Assembly: GCA_934668765.1 (NCBI GenBank)
Contig: CAKUOH010000001.1
Span: forward strand, 131,961-195,960
Length of the DNA stretch: 64,000 nt
Source: an uncultured Helicobacteraceae bacterium
GTDB taxonomy: Bacteria > Campylobacterota > Campylobacteria > Campylobacterales > Helicobacteraceae
Direction of reading: 5' to 3'
The notes below the pieces were generated by a model, which saw nothing but the letters and a program-made list of their open reading frames with translations, made no database searches and had not been told where the DNA came from. Below are positions 8,776 through 18,372 of this stretch, one piece after another. Positions within the stretch are counted from its first letter, which is position 1, and each line of letters starts with the position of its first letter. The translations under genes were made by a program, and so were the position numbers.

Positions 8776-9924
8776 ATGGCAAAAGATATTTTTAAAAACG
8801 CATATCTTTATATCGAGGGTGGCGAATCTATAATCCCCGCTTTAAGTTTTGGCGCAGATGGCACAAAAACGGGCGAAATGATTTTTAATACTTCGCTTTG
8901 TGGCTATCAAGAGATTTTAAGCGACCCAAGCTATGCTGGGCAGTTTGTAGTTTTCACAATGCCAGAAATCGGCATTGTAGGCACAAATGATGCAGACACA
9001 GAATCACACACTCAAAGCACCTGCGGGATAATTGTCCGTCATTATAATAGTAATCCATCAAATTTTCGTGCTACCGATTCGCTTCATAGCTATCTAAAAA
9101 AGCGCGGGATTATGGGGATTTGTGGCATTGATACACGCGCTTTGACAAAGTTTATCCGCAAAAATGGCGCGAAAAATATTATTATTTCAACAAAGCTAGA
9201 TTCGTTTGAATCGCTTAAATCCGCGCTGGATTCTGCCCCAAAAATTGCTGACATAAATTTCATAAAAGACATTAGCACCAAATCGCCCAAATCCCACAAA
9301 CAAGGCAATTTTAGCTTTGAATCTATGAGTTACACAAAGCCAAAAACGAGCAAAAAAATCATCGTGCTTGATTTTGGCGTAAAGCAAAATATTTTAAATG
9401 AACTTGCAAACGCGGGATTAGAGTGTGAGATTCTCCCGCATAATGCAAATGCAGATGAAATCATTGCGCGGTTTAAAAAGCGCGAAATTGGGGGTGTTTT
9501 TTTATCAAATGGACCGGGCGACCCAAAGGTTTTGACGCACGAAATCGCCGAAATTAAAAAATTGATAAAAGCAAAAATCCCTATTTTTGGCATTTGTCTT
9601 GGGCATCAGCTTTTAAGCATTGCGCACGGCTATGATACTTTTAAACTCGAATTTGGGCATCACGGCGCAAATCACCCCGTGAAAAATCTGCTAAATAATG
9701 AAGTCGAAATCACTTCGCAAAATCATATCTATTCTGTGCCTGAAAATATCTGTGAAGTGGCGACAATCACGCATAAAAATCTATTTGATGGCACCATTGA
9801 GGGCGTGAAATATAAAAATTCGCCTATAATTTCATTGCAACACCACCCCGAAGCAAGTCCGGGACCAAAAGAGAGTGCGAAAATCTTTGGTGAATTTTTC
9901 AAAATGGTAGCGGAGTGTAAATGA
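8776..9924 (+). CDS. carA: Carbamoyl-phosphate synthase small (glutaminase) subunit
   Basis: A 382-residue amidotransferase subunit that hydrolyses glutamine and passes ammonia to CarB for carbamoyl phosphate (pyrimidine and arginine synthesis). The N-terminal CarA domain covers about residues 1-150. The class I glutaminase domain has its nucleophile C274 in G-I-C-L-G-H-Q and the His/Glu pair in QHHPEASPGP near the end. SNGPGDP (about 244-250) is also diagnostic. Length is normal. A Ser/Lys-rich linker (about 165-192) joins the domains. carB is not in the window. Its 3' end overlaps the bamD start by four bases. Confidence 0.96.
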   Translation: MAKDIFKNAYLYIEGGESIIPALSFGADGTKTGEMIFNTSLCGYQEILSDPSYAGQFVVFTMPEIGIVGTNDADTESHTQSTCGIIVRHYNSNPSNFRATDSLHSYLKKRGIMGICGIDTRALTKFIRKNGAKNIIISTKLDSFESLKSALDSAPKIADINFIKDISTKSPKSHKQGNFSFESMSYTKPKTSKKIIVLDFGVKQNILNELANAGLECEILPHNANADEIIARFKKREIGGVFLSNGPGDPKVLTHEIAEIKKLIKAKIPIFGICLGHQLLSIAHGYDTFKLEFGHHGANHPVKNLLNNEVEITSQNHIYSVPENICEVATITHKNLFDGTIEGVKYKNSPIISLQHHPEASPGPKESAKIFGEFFKMVAECK

Positions 9925-10583
9925 GAAAGTTATCAAATCTAGCCTTTTTTGTGGCATTTTTAGGCGCGAATCTAGTTTTTTATAGCCTTTTTTTTAGCGC
10001 GTGTAGCGATGACGCCGATGAGTTTAATAAAAGCGCGTCCTATTGGTATGAGCAAATTATCATTGCGGTGGCAGATGGCAATTTAGAAAAAGCGGATAAT
10101 TTTTTCAATTCTCTTCAAAATGAGCATTCCGCTTCGCCACTGATTAAAGACGCGCTTATTTTGCTTGCAAAAGAGCATAGTGAGCGCAATGAGCATTTAT
10201 TAGCTGGATTTTTCGCAAATGAATATAAGACGCGATTTAGTGAGCCAAAAAACGCCGATTATGTGGGCTTTTTAAATATTCAAACAAATTTTTATGCCTT
10301 TGGCAACTATACCAAAGACCAAGGATTTGTCAATGAAAATGTCAATGAAATCACTGCTTTTGTGATTAGCAATCAACATAGCAAGTTTTTGCCATACTTG
10401 CGCCATATTTTGACGACATTTAAACTTGCACAATTAGAGATAAATCAAGAAATAGCGCGGGTTTATCGTATGAAAGACAAAGAAATCGCGCAAAAGCAGT
10501 ATGAGAGCAAAAACGCGGATTTGGAGGGCATAGACTTTGAGCCGTCCCATATCCCGTGGTATGTGAAAATTTTTAGCTGGTGA
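9921..10583 (+). CDS. bamD: Outer membrane assembly lipoprotein BamD/ComL
   Basis: A 220-residue lipoprotein. An N-terminal hydrophobic signal ends in a lipobox-like F-F-S-A-C (Cys near 28), followed by SDDADEFNKSASYWYEQ. The body is a run of helical hairpins like TPR units, as in BamD, the component that works with BamA to insert outer membrane beta barrels. The order bamD then lon is the one I recall in H. pylori (comL, HP1378, beside lon, HP1379), which supports the call more than the weak sequence identity does. The start overlaps carA by ATGA. Confidence 0.8.
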   Translation: MRKLSNLAFFVAFLGANLVFYSLFFSACSDDADEFNKSASYWYEQIIIAVADGNLEKADNFFNSLQNEHSASPLIKDALILLAKEHSERNEHLLAGFFANEYKTRFSEPKNADYVGFLNIQTNFYAFGNYTKDQGFVNENVNEITAFVISNQHSKFLPYLRHILTTFKLAQLEINQEIARVYRMKDKEIAQKQYESKNADLEGIDFEPSHIPWYVKIFSW

Positions 10584-10653
10584 AACTTAATGAATATTAT
10601 AAATTTTGCGCGTGAGATTCGTGTGAATCTTAAATAAACATAAGGATATTAAC

Positions 10654-13005
10654 TTGAAAAATATGAAATTTCCCACCATTTTGCCTATTTTGGTAGAAGA
10701 TTCAAACTTTGTATTTCCATATACGATTAGCCCGATTTTTGTAAGTGATGAGGCAGGTTTATCCGCGCTAAATGCCGCGATGGACGATAATGCCGTGATT
10801 TTTATCACCACCACAAAGGATAGCACGGAGATTGAAAGTCCCATTCACAATGAATTTTACGATGTGGGCGTGGTGGGGAATATTATGCGAAAGCAAACCA
10901 TTCCAAATGGCAAGACAAAGATTCTATTTCAAGGTATTTCACGGGCGCGAATCTTAAAGTATGACAAACAACAAGGTGCGCCATTAGTGGGAATGATTGA
11001 TTTGATAATCCCCGATAACCCCGATAGCAACAAGCTAAATGCGACTATGGCGTTTTTGAATGAAAAGATTGATTTAATCGCTAAATTACTCCCATATTTT
11101 CCGCACGATTTGCTAAAAACCATTGAGGGATTTGAGCCAAATCGCGTGGTAGATACGATTTTAAGCACGATTCGCTTTTCTAAAAGCAAGATTTATAATA
11201 TCTATGCAAATAGCAACACAATCGAGCGAATGATACTTTTGATAAGCTATATTGATGAGGAAATTGAGAGTTTGAAACTCCAAAAAGAGATTAAGACAAA
11301 AGTCAATAATAAAGTCGAAAAAATCAATAGAGAGTTTTATCTAAAAGAGCAATTAAAGCAGATTCAAAAGGAATTAGGCGTTGATAATCAAAAAAATGAG
11401 GAAATTGAGGGCTACCAAAAAAAGCTTGAATCCATAAAGCCACATATCAGCGAAGACGGCTACAAGGAAATCAAAAAGCAAATTGAGCGGCTTTCTAAAA
11501 TGCACAGCGATAGCTCCGAGGCAAATATCGTGCAAAATTATGTCGAATGGATGCTAGAAATCCCATTTGGCAAGTTTTCAAACAAAAAGCTATCCATCGC
11601 AAATGTCGAAAAACAGCTCAATATCGACCATTTTTCGTTAGAAAAGCCCAAAGAGCGAATCATAGAATTTTTTGCAGTAAAAGAATTACTTTTGCTTCGT
11701 GGCAAAAAGGATACGAACTCCAAAGGGACGATTTTATGCTTTTATGGACCTCCGGGCGTAGGGAAAACGAGCCTTGCAAACTCTATTGCAAAGGCTTTAA
11801 AGCGTCCTTTGGTGCGAATCGCACTTGGCGGATTAGAGGATGTAAATGAGCTTCGCGGACATAGGCGGACATATTTAGGCGCGATGCCGGGGCGAATCGT
11901 GCAAGGGCTAATTGACGCAAAAGAGATGAATCCTGTAATCGTGCTTGATGAGATTGACAAAGTGGGGCGCAGTTATCGTGGCGACCCTACAAGTGTGCTT
12001 TTAGAGATATTAGACCCCGAGCAAAATGTGGAATTTAGGGATTATTACGCGAATTTTAATATTGATTTAAGTCAAGTGATTTTTATCGCAACGGCAAATG
12101 ACATTACGCAGATTCCTGCACCTTTACGCGATAGAATGGAATTTATCCAGCTAAATAGCTACACTCCGCAAGAAAAGCTAGAAATCGCCAAAAAATATTT
12201 AGTGCCGCAAGAGCTAAAAAAGCACGGCATTTTAGGTGCGGAATTTAGCATAAACACAAATGCACTTAAAGAAGTCATACAAAAACACACGCGCGAAGCA
12301 GGGGTGCGCAAACTACGGGAGCAAATCGCCCAGATTATGCGAAAGAGTGCGAAAATTATTTTAGAAAATAAAAAAAGCAAAATCTCTGTAACCACGCAGA
12401 ATCTTAAGGATTTCTTGCATAAGAGCATTTTTGAGATTGAAGAGTCGGATGGCATCGATAAAATCGGCGTGGTAAATGGACTTGCTTGGACAAGTGTCGG
12501 TGGCGATGTGTTAAAGATTGAAGCCATAAAGATTGTAGGCAAGGGCAATTTGGAACTTACGGGCAATTTGGGTGATGTGATGAAAGAATCCGCCAAAATC
12601 GCGCTATCCGTAAATAAAAACTACATTGATAAAAAATTCAAAACCAAAGAGCAGATTTACAATCGCTTTGATATTCATTTGCATATCCCAGAGGGCGCGA
12701 CACCAAAGGATGGACCGAGTGCGGGAATCGCAATGGCGTGCGCGATTATGAGCGTATTTTTGGATAAAAAAATCGATAGCAAAATGGCAATGACAGGTGA
12801 GCTGACTTTAAGCGGGGAAGTGCTACCAATAGGCGGACTAAAAGAAAAGCTAATCGCCGCATTTAAGGCAAAAATGCAGCGCGTCCTAATCCCTGAAAAA
12901 AACTTCAAACGCGATTTAGATGAAATCCCACAAGAAGTTATAGACAATCTCAAAATAATCCCTGTAAGCCGCATTGAAGAGGTATTTAGCAAGGCACTCA
13001 AATAA
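10654..13005 (+). CDS. lon: ATP-dependent protease Lon
   Basis: A 783-residue soluble AAA+ serine protease for misfolded and regulatory proteins. Order: N-terminal substrate domain (about 1-200), coiled region (about 215-300), AAA+ module with Walker A GPPGVGKTS (about 365-373) and Walker B VIVLDEIDK, and the protease domain with the Ser/Lys dyad S689 (DGPSAG) and K732 (GGLKEK). The start is a TTG at 10654; AAGGAT at 10642-10647 is spaced for it, whereas the ATG at 10663 is too far away. It ends with TAATG shared with rimO. It is slightly shorter than other Helicobacter Lon proteins. Confidence 0.97.
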   Translation: MKNMKFPTILPILVEDSNFVFPYTISPIFVSDEAGLSALNAAMDDNAVIFITTTKDSTEIESPIHNEFYDVGVVGNIMRKQTIPNGKTKILFQGISRARILKYDKQQGAPLVGMIDLIIPDNPDSNKLNATMAFLNEKIDLIAKLLPYFPHDLLKTIEGFEPNRVVDTILSTIRFSKSKIYNIYANSNTIERMILLISYIDEEIESLKLQKEIKTKVNNKVEKINREFYLKEQLKQIQKELGVDNQKNEEIEGYQKKLESIKPHISEDGYKEIKKQIERLSKMHSDSSEANIVQNYVEWMLEIPFGKFSNKKLSIANVEKQLNIDHFSLEKPKERIIEFFAVKELLLLRGKKDTNSKGTILCFYGPPGVGKTSLANSIAKALKRPLVRIALGGLEDVNELRGHRRTYLGAMPGRIVQGLIDAKEMNPVIVLDEIDKVGRSYRGDPTSVLLEILDPEQNVEFRDYYANFNIDLSQVIFIATANDITQIPAPLRDRMEFIQLNSYTPQEKLEIAKKYLVPQELKKHGILGAEFSINTNALKEVIQKHTREAGVRKLREQIAQIMRKSAKIILENKKSKISVTTQNLKDFLHKSIFEIEESDGIDKIGVVNGLAWTSVGGDVLKIEAIKIVGKGNLELTGNLGDVMKESAKIALSVNKNYIDKKFKTKEQIYNRFDIHLHIPEGATPKDGPSAGIAMACAIMSVFLDKKIDSKMAMTGELTLSGEVLPIGGLKEKLIAAFKAKMQRVLIPEKNFKRDLDEIPQEVIDNLKIIPVSRIEEVFSKALK

Positions 13006-14705
13006 TGCCAAAACTTCATCTAATCTCTCTTGGTTGCACGAAAAATTTAGTCGATAGCGAGGTGATGTTGGGTGCGCTCTCACACTATGAGCGCGTAAAT
13101 GATGCGCAGGACGCGGATATTATCATCATAAATACTTGCGGATTCATCGCTAGTGCGAAAAAAGAGAGCATTGATAAGATTTTAGAAGTCGCTTTGATTA
13201 AGAAAGATGGGGCGATTTTAATCGTAAGCGGTTGTTTAAGTGAGCGATATGCAGATGAATTGCAAAGCGAAATCCCTGAGATTGACATAATCACGGGCGT
13301 GGGGGATTATGATAAGATTGAATCTATGATTCAACGCGTGGTAGATTCGTCCTGTGGCAATTCGTCTTTAGATAAGCGTTCCGCTGATTTGCTAAATTTC
13401 GGGCGTTCGCAGACATCTAGTCTAGTCTCACGCCCCAAATTTAGCAAAAGCAACGAAAGCCATACCGAAAATCCTTCCGTTGTTTTAAAAACCGAATCTA
13501 AAAGCGATTCGTCATTGCGAGAATCTGCGACTTTGTCAAAAGTTGCAGATTCGTGGCAATCCGCAGAATTTGTGAGCAAAGCGAAACAGCAATCCAAAAA
13601 TTCCCCCTCCCTTGCGGAGAGTTTCGCATTTGATTCCCCCACCCTTGCGCGTGGAGATTCTGCCAAAGATTCCCCCTCCCTTGCGGAGGGGGTTAGGGGG
13701 TGGGTAAATTCCACAAAATCTCCCCAAATCATCAAATCACCGCAAACCTTTCTTATCGAAAATCAAAAGCGAATCATCACAGGCAGTGCGATTCACGCTT
13801 ATATCAAAATCAGCGAGGGTTGCAATCAGCAGTGCAGTTTTTGCGCAATCCCGCAATTTAAGGGGCGATTGCATTCACGCAATTTGGATTCGATATTGCG
13901 CGAAATCGAATCGCTTTTAGCAAAAGGCTACTTTGATTTTAGCTTTATAGCGCAGGATTCAAGCTCATATATGCGCGATTTAGGCAAAAAGGACGGACTT
14001 ATTGATTTAATAAAGCGCGTAGAATCTAGCGGGGTGAAATCCGCACGAATCCTCTATCTCTACCCAAGCACCACGAGTGAATCGCTAATCCAAACCATCG
14101 CCGAATCTAGCGTTTTTCAAAACTACTTTGATATGCCACTGCAACACATTAGCGACAAAATGCTAAAAACTATGAAGCGTGGCGCGGACAAAGCGCGACA
14201 TATCGCCCTTTTGGAGCAAATGCGTGGCATTGAAAATAGCTTTATTCGCACATCGTTTTTGCTAGGACACCCGCGCGAGAGCGAAGCGGATTTTGATGAG
14301 CTATGCGAGTTTGTTAGCGAGTTTAGTTTTGAGCGGGCAAATATCTTTGGCTTTTCGCGCGAAGAGGGGACGGCAGCATTTGATATGGGCGACATAGTGA
14401 GTGCTAAAACCACAAAGGCGCGAACTAAAAAGCTAAATAATATTTTAGCAAAGCATCAAAAACATAGCCTAAAAAGCCTTGTAGGACGCAAGATTCGTGC
14501 AATAGTGGAGGGGCGAAGCACACAAAGCGATTTGCTTTTTAGTGCGCGGGATTTGCGCTGGGATAGAGAGATTGACGGCGAGATTTTAATAAATGATAGC
14601 GAAATCCCTTTGGCGCGTGGCTATTATGAAGTGCAAATCACGGATTTTAAGGGTGGATATTTACTTGGGAGGGCGGTAGTAAGCTATGAAAAGCGCGGAA
14701 TGTAG
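13005..14705 (+). CDS. rimO: Ribosomal protein S12 methylthiotransferase RimO with repeat-derived insertion
   Basis: A radical SAM enzyme that methylthiolates an aspartate of ribosomal protein S12. The N-terminal MTTase domain starts HLISLGCTKNLVDSEVM and carries its cluster cysteines in GC-T, NTCG and SGCLSE. The radical SAM site is C-N-Q-Q-C-S-F-C (about residues 273-280), and a C-terminal TRAM domain follows. At 566 residues it is over 100 longer than usual. The excess lies between IESMIQRVV (about 110) and RIITGSAIHAY (about 255), in a linker rather than a catalytic element, and is built from dispersed repeats at 13511-13712, all in frame. The enzyme could still fold. It overlaps lon by one base and the next gene by 20. 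Confidence 0.93.
   Translation: MPKLHLISLGCTKNLVDSEVMLGALSHYERVNDAQDADIIIINTCGFIASAKKESIDKILEVALIKKDGAILIVSGCLSERYADELQSEIPEIDIITGVGDYDKIESMIQRVVDSSCGNSSLDKRSADLLNFGRSQTSSLVSRPKFSKSNESHTENPSVVLKTESKSDSSLRESATLSKVADSWQSAEFVSKAKQQSKNSPSLAESFAFDSPTLARGDSAKDSPSLAEGVRGWVNSTKSPQIIKSPQTFLIENQKRIITGSAIHAYIKISEGCNQQCSFCAIPQFKGRLHSRNLDSILREIESLLAKGYFDFSFIAQDSSSYMRDLGKKDGLIDLIKRVESSGVKSARILYLYPSTTSESLIQTIAESSVFQNYFDMPLQHISDKMLKTMKRGADKARHIALLEQMRGIENSFIRTSFLLGHPRESEADFDELCEFVSEFSFERANIFGFSREEGTAAFDMGDIVSAKTTKARTKKLNNILAKHQKHSLKSLVGRKIRAIVEGRSTQSDLLFSARDLRWDREIDGEILINDSEIPLARGYYEVQITDFKGGYLLGRAVVSYEKRGM
13511..13562 (+). repeat. Family B hairpin repeat inside rimO
   Basis: A unit that opens with TCATTGCGAG and ends CGTGGCAATCC, enclosing an inverted repeat (GAATCTGC / GCAGATTC). 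It is read in the frame giving S-L-R...S-W-Q-S. The same ends flank other copies in this window. Confidence 0.8.
13563..13595 (+). repeat. Family C 33-bp repeat inside rimO
   Basis: GCAGAATTTGTGAGCAAAGC and its continuation GAAACAGCAATCC. It is placed within the end of the family B unit, so that GCAATCC occurs on both sides. Copies: 33740-33770 and 33910-33942 (reverse orientation). Confidence 0.7.
13601..13712 (+). repeat. Family A GC-rich hairpin repeats inside rimO
   Basis: Three partial or full units with CCCTCCCTTGCGGAG cores, the last complete one followed by GGGGTTAGGGGGTGGGTAA. Core arms CCCTCC and GGAGGG pair. Similar units are found between genes at 21429, 33617 and 63479, and inside mobA and pseH. 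Confidence 0.8.
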
Positions 14706-16549
14706 CACAAATATCTATCGCCAAATCTCTATTTACGCCATTGTTTGCATTGCGTTTCTTATTTGCGTTTTTAATCCTTATACACTTTATAATAGCGATA
14801 TTACGCAATTTGATTTAACGCAAACGATTGCGACTTTAAGTGCGCTATTTGGCGTATTTGTGCTAATTAGCTTTATTATGATTTATGCGCTTTCTTTTGT
14901 GCCAAAGCGATTTAGCAATATTATCGCATTTATTTTTAGCCTAATGCTTTTTAGTGGGATTGTGTATAGCTTTATTTTGGTGAGCGATTATGGTGCGATG
15001 GATAGATTTATCTTGCAAAAATCCCCTGAAAAAAGCGCGTGGCAAATCGTAGAATTTATCTCCGTTTTAGCATTTGGTGTGGTATTTATCGCGCTTTTGC
15101 TTAAAAAGCTACTTCGTTTATGGCAAATTATTTTTATCACACTTTTTATCGTAAGTGGGGTAAATGCGATAAATATTATGTTAAAGCGAAATAGTTACAT
15201 TAAGGTAAATTTTGACAATCCACAAAATCTAACTCATTCTGCCCCCCCCCCATTTGCCATTTTCGCACGAACTTTTTTCCTACTCCAAAACAGAGAAAAA
15301 TATCGTAGTAATTGTGCTTGATATGTTTAGTGGCTCACATACGCCATATATTTTAGAGCAATTCCCGCAGTTTAAAACACAATTAGATGGATTTACGCTT
15401 TTTCCAAATACGATTAGCACGACAGATTCGACTATTCATAGCGTTGCTACACTTATTGGCGGAGAGCATTACGCGGTATATAATATGAATGCGCGAAATG
15501 CGAATCTTAAAAATGAAATTGAAAGTGCCTTTAAAAGCACGGCAAATGCCTTTACAAATAGCGATTTTGAAGTAGCATTTATCGCCTACACAGGGAGCAA
15601 AGTCCAAAATCTTATCGCGTCAAATATCTTTGCGATAGATTCAGCAAGTGAATCTTTTGTGCCATATTATGGGGCGAATCTTGGGATTTTGGAGCGGATT
15701 TATCGTGCTAAAAAGCGCAATAATCGCTTTGTCATTGGGCAGCTCATTAGCTTTGGTGTTTTTAGATTTACCCCAAATATCTTTGCTAAATATATTTATA
15801 ATGACGCAAATTGGCTATTTCCAGCGGATTGGTATTTATCAAAAATACTTGCTTCTATCCAAAATAGCGCGGATTTTTATGCCATTACCCATAATGTGAA
15901 TGCCGATTCTGCTAAACCGACTTTTAAATTTTTTCACTCTATGATTACACATTTGCCTTATGGAGCGTATTTTAAAAATGGCAAATGCGAATTTGGAGGC
16001 AAATGGAGTGCTTGGAATGACTATCCGCATAAGACAGAAATGCGCCACCCTAATTTTAAGCATACGCTTCACTTTTTTCAGCATTATGATTTGGAGGCGT
16101 GTGCGTTGCATTATTTGGCGGATTTTGTGGGAGTGCTAAAAAAATTAGGCATTTATGATAACACGCAGATTTTTGTAATAAGCGACCACGCGGGGAATGA
16201 TGGCATAAATATGCCGACTTTTGATGATGATTTTCGTGCGGATGCGTTGTTTTTATTTAAGGATTTTAGTGCCCGTGGGAATCTAAAAATCGATAATCGC
16301 CTAATGGCAAATTATGATATTGTAAGCATATTTTGCGCGAATCTAACGAGCGGTTGCCCTAATGTCCCAAAAAATATTTTGCAAAATTATCCTAAAAATC
16401 AAGAGATTATTTTCACAATCCCATCATCGTGGAAGTTAGAGTATCACAAGTCAAATGAATGGCTCTTACGCAAGGCATTTAAAGTAAAAGGCGATATTAG
16501 CGATAAGAAAAATTGGAGTGCATTTGATGAGATTGTGAATGATAGATAG
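14686..16549 (+). CDS. Phase-variable membrane sulfatase-fold transferase (frame-shifted OFF here)
   Basis: Two reading frames, 14686-15321 and the frame open from before 15254 to 16549, join at a run of ten C (15242-15251). Nine or twelve C would fuse them into about 620 residues. The first part holds an N-terminal membrane bundle of about five helices. The second is an alkaline phosphatase/sulfatase-fold domain: VVIVLDMFSG (metal site), TDSTIHSVATL (candidate Ser/Thr nucleophile) and VISDHAGND (metal site). The layout is that of phosphoethanolamine or phosphoglycerol transferases and lipoteichoic acid synthase-like enzymes, which decorate surface lipids or glycans from the periplasmic side. 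The substrate is unknown. It overlaps rimO by 20 bases and precedes mobA and flhB. Confidence 0.85.
15242..15251. repeat. Poly-C tract (10) in coding sequence
   Basis: Ten consecutive C within the Ala-Pro-Pro codons of the membrane transferase gene. The present length truncates the protein about 23 codons later; loss of one base restores the long frame. Confidence 0.9.
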
Positions 16550-16600
16550 CGCGATTTTTGGATATAATGCGCGGATATTTTTGGCATTTGGGGCGAAAGT

Positions 16601-17269
16601 GTGAAAATTGATTCGTGTGTGATTTTGTGCGGTGGGAAAAGTAGTCGTCTAAATGGCGCAAATGGGATAAGCAAGATTTTTTTGCCATTTGGCGATACAA
16701 CGCTTATTGCGCATAATTTTGCCAAAATGCAGGGCATTTTTAAGCGCATTTTTATCGCGTGTAAGGACAATCAAGTGGATTTGATTAAAAAGAGTTTGCA
16801 AAATTTGGGCAAATCGGCGCAGTTTTTTACCAACCTACTAACCCCATCCGCAAGAGAGCTGGAATCTAGCACAGACACATACGACATTTTTATCATCGAA
16901 TCTACTCCCATTTTCGCGCCGATTGTAGGAATCATCAGCGCATTTACGCAACTAAATGACGATAAAATCTTTTTTATTTCTTGTGATTGCCCATTTGTCG
17001 CGCCAAACACGATTGAATCACTTTGCAAAAATAGCACGAATTACGACATAGTTTTTGCCAAAGATTCGTGCAAAATTCACCCGCTTATCGCTGTTTGGAG
17101 CAAAAATACTTTGCCACTTTTGCAAGATTCGCTAAAAAATGGCGATTTTCGCTTACAAAATATCATCGAAAAAGTTCGCGCAAAGCCCATAAATTTCAGC
17201 GATTCGCACGAATTTTTAAATATTAACACGATGAGCGATTATAAAAGCGCAATCCAAATTTTAGGATAG
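16601..17269 (+). CDS. mobA: Molybdenum cofactor guanylyltransferase MobA
   Basis: A 222-residue cytoplasmic nucleotidyltransferase that attaches GMP to molybdopterin cofactor for DMSO-reductase-type enzymes. The N-terminal signature CVILCGGKSSRLNGANG with lysine in S-K-I-F-L-P-F-G is clear, as is F-I-S-C-D-C-P-F-V (Asp for metal/GTP) near 125-133. The start is GTG at 16601. mobA followed by flhB is the order I recall in H. pylori (HP0769-HP0770). The segment TNLLTPSARELESST (about 77-91) is encoded by a reversed family A repeat in frame, in a surface loop before PIFAPIVGI. Four bases separate it from flhB. Confidence 0.9.
   Translation: MKIDSCVILCGGKSSRLNGANGISKIFLPFGDTTLIAHNFAKMQGIFKRIFIACKDNQVDLIKKSLQNLGKSAQFFTNLLTPSARELESSTDTYDIFIIESTPIFAPIVGIISAFTQLNDDKIFFISCDCPFVAPNTIESLCKNSTNYDIVFAKDSCKIHPLIAVWSKNTLPLLQDSLKNGDFRLQNIIEKVRAKPINFSDSHEFLNINTMSDYKSAIQILG
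16827..16866 (-). repeat. Family A repeat inside mobA (reverse orientation)
   Basis: Read on the plus strand, ACCCCATCCGCAAGAGAG matches the reverse complement of the intergenic copy at 21429, with several changes. The copy appears old or domesticated. Confidence 0.6.
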
Positions 17270-17273
17270 ATAA

Positions 17274-18350
17274 ATGCCCGATTCAGACGAACGCACCGAG
17301 CTTCCTAGCGAGTATAAACAGCAAAAAGCTAGGCAAGAAGGCAATGTCAAAAAGAGTCAAGAAGTCATCGGCTTTCTTGCCCTGCTATTTGGATTTGGCG
17401 TCATTTTTTGGCTATTTCCATACCTTGCAAAGCGCGTAAGTGGGCTATTTAATTTTGTTATGCACTTTAATTTGGAGGAATTTACGAGTGCTGGAATGCT
17501 AAATTTAGCCGTTTTTATTTTAAGCGAGAGTTTGTTAATTGTCGCGCCCATATTTTTGGCACTCATTTTGGTGGGAATTGGCGGAAATGTCTTGCAGTTT
17601 GGCTTTATTGTAACAATCAAAACGATAATCCCCAAATTCTCCAAAATCAATATGATAAATGGGCTAAAAAATATGTTTTCGCTAAAAAAGTTGCTGGACG
17701 GATTTCTTATCACGCTAAAAGTCGGCATCGCCTTTTGTTTAGGCTTTTTTGTATTTATTAGCTTTATTAAAGAGTTGCAAAATGTCGCGTTTTTAAGTAT
17801 GTTTAAGCAGCTTTTATGGCTCAAAGATAAGGCATTGATTTTGGCTGGGGTTTTGCTTGTGCTATTTTTCTTTATGGCAGTGGTGGATTATTTTATCAAA
17901 AAAAGGCAATACATTAACAGCCTAAAAATGACAAAGCAAGAAGTCAAAGATGAGTTTAAGCAATTACAAGGTAACCCGCAGATTCGCGCCCGTGTGCGCC
18001 AAACGATGCGAAAAATGGCATCTTCAAAAATGCTCTCAAATGTCAAAAACGCCAAAGTTGTGATTACAAATCCCACGCATTACGCGGTGGCGATAAGATT
18101 TGAGATAGGCGATGAGATTATCCCGCCCACCGTTGTGGCAAAGGGGACGGATTTACTAGCAGTGCGAATCAAAGAAATAGCAAGGCAAAATAATATCCCC
18201 ATTAGAGAGCAAAAAGAACTTGCAAGAGAGCTATATCGCCTTGTAGAAATCGATGAATTTGTCCCACAAAATCTAATGTTAGCCCTAATCCGCGTGCTTC
18301 AAACAATCGAAGGATTTAGCGAAGAGATGAGACAATACGCAGGGAGATAA
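17274..18350 (+). CDS. flhB: Flagellar export apparatus protein FlhB
   Basis: A 358-residue inner-membrane subunit of the flagellar type III export gate that controls the switch from rod/hook to filament substrates. Order: N-terminal cytoplasmic motif (about 1-30, ERTELPSEYKQQKARQEG), four membrane helices (about 31-51, 80-103, 146-167, 184-206), linker, and a cytosolic domain with the autocleavage site N-P-T-H at 266-269. Length is normal. It follows mobA by four bases and is the last plus-strand gene before nusA on the other strand. No insertion is seen. Confidence 0.96.
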   Translation: MPDSDERTELPSEYKQQKARQEGNVKKSQEVIGFLALLFGFGVIFWLFPYLAKRVSGLFNFVMHFNLEEFTSAGMLNLAVFILSESLLIVAPIFLALILVGIGGNVLQFGFIVTIKTIIPKFSKINMINGLKNMFSLKKLLDGFLITLKVGIAFCLGFFVFISFIKELQNVAFLSMFKQLLWLKDKALILAGVLLVLFFFMAVVDYFIKKRQYINSLKMTKQEVKDEFKQLQGNPQIRARVRQTMRKMASSKMLSNVKNAKVVITNPTHYAVAIRFEIGDEIIPPTVVAKGTDLLAVRIKEIARQNNIPIREQKELARELYRLVEIDEFVPQNLMLALIRVLQTIEGFSEEMRQYAGR

Positions 18351-18372
18351 AATTTGCAAACATTTTTAAGTC

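Noticed and set aside
13511..13712. Possible CRISPR or tandem array in rimO
   Set aside because: The units differ in sequence and length, lack regular spacers, and match single copies scattered elsewhere; no cas genes in the window.
14686..16549. Sulfatase-type gene as a decayed pseudogene
   Set aside because: The only lesion is at a ten-C tract and both parts are otherwise open with intact motifs, so phase variation is the better reading.
18351..18372. Terminator between flhB and nusA
   Set aside because: Only 22 bases separate the two stops and no GC stem with a T run is visible.
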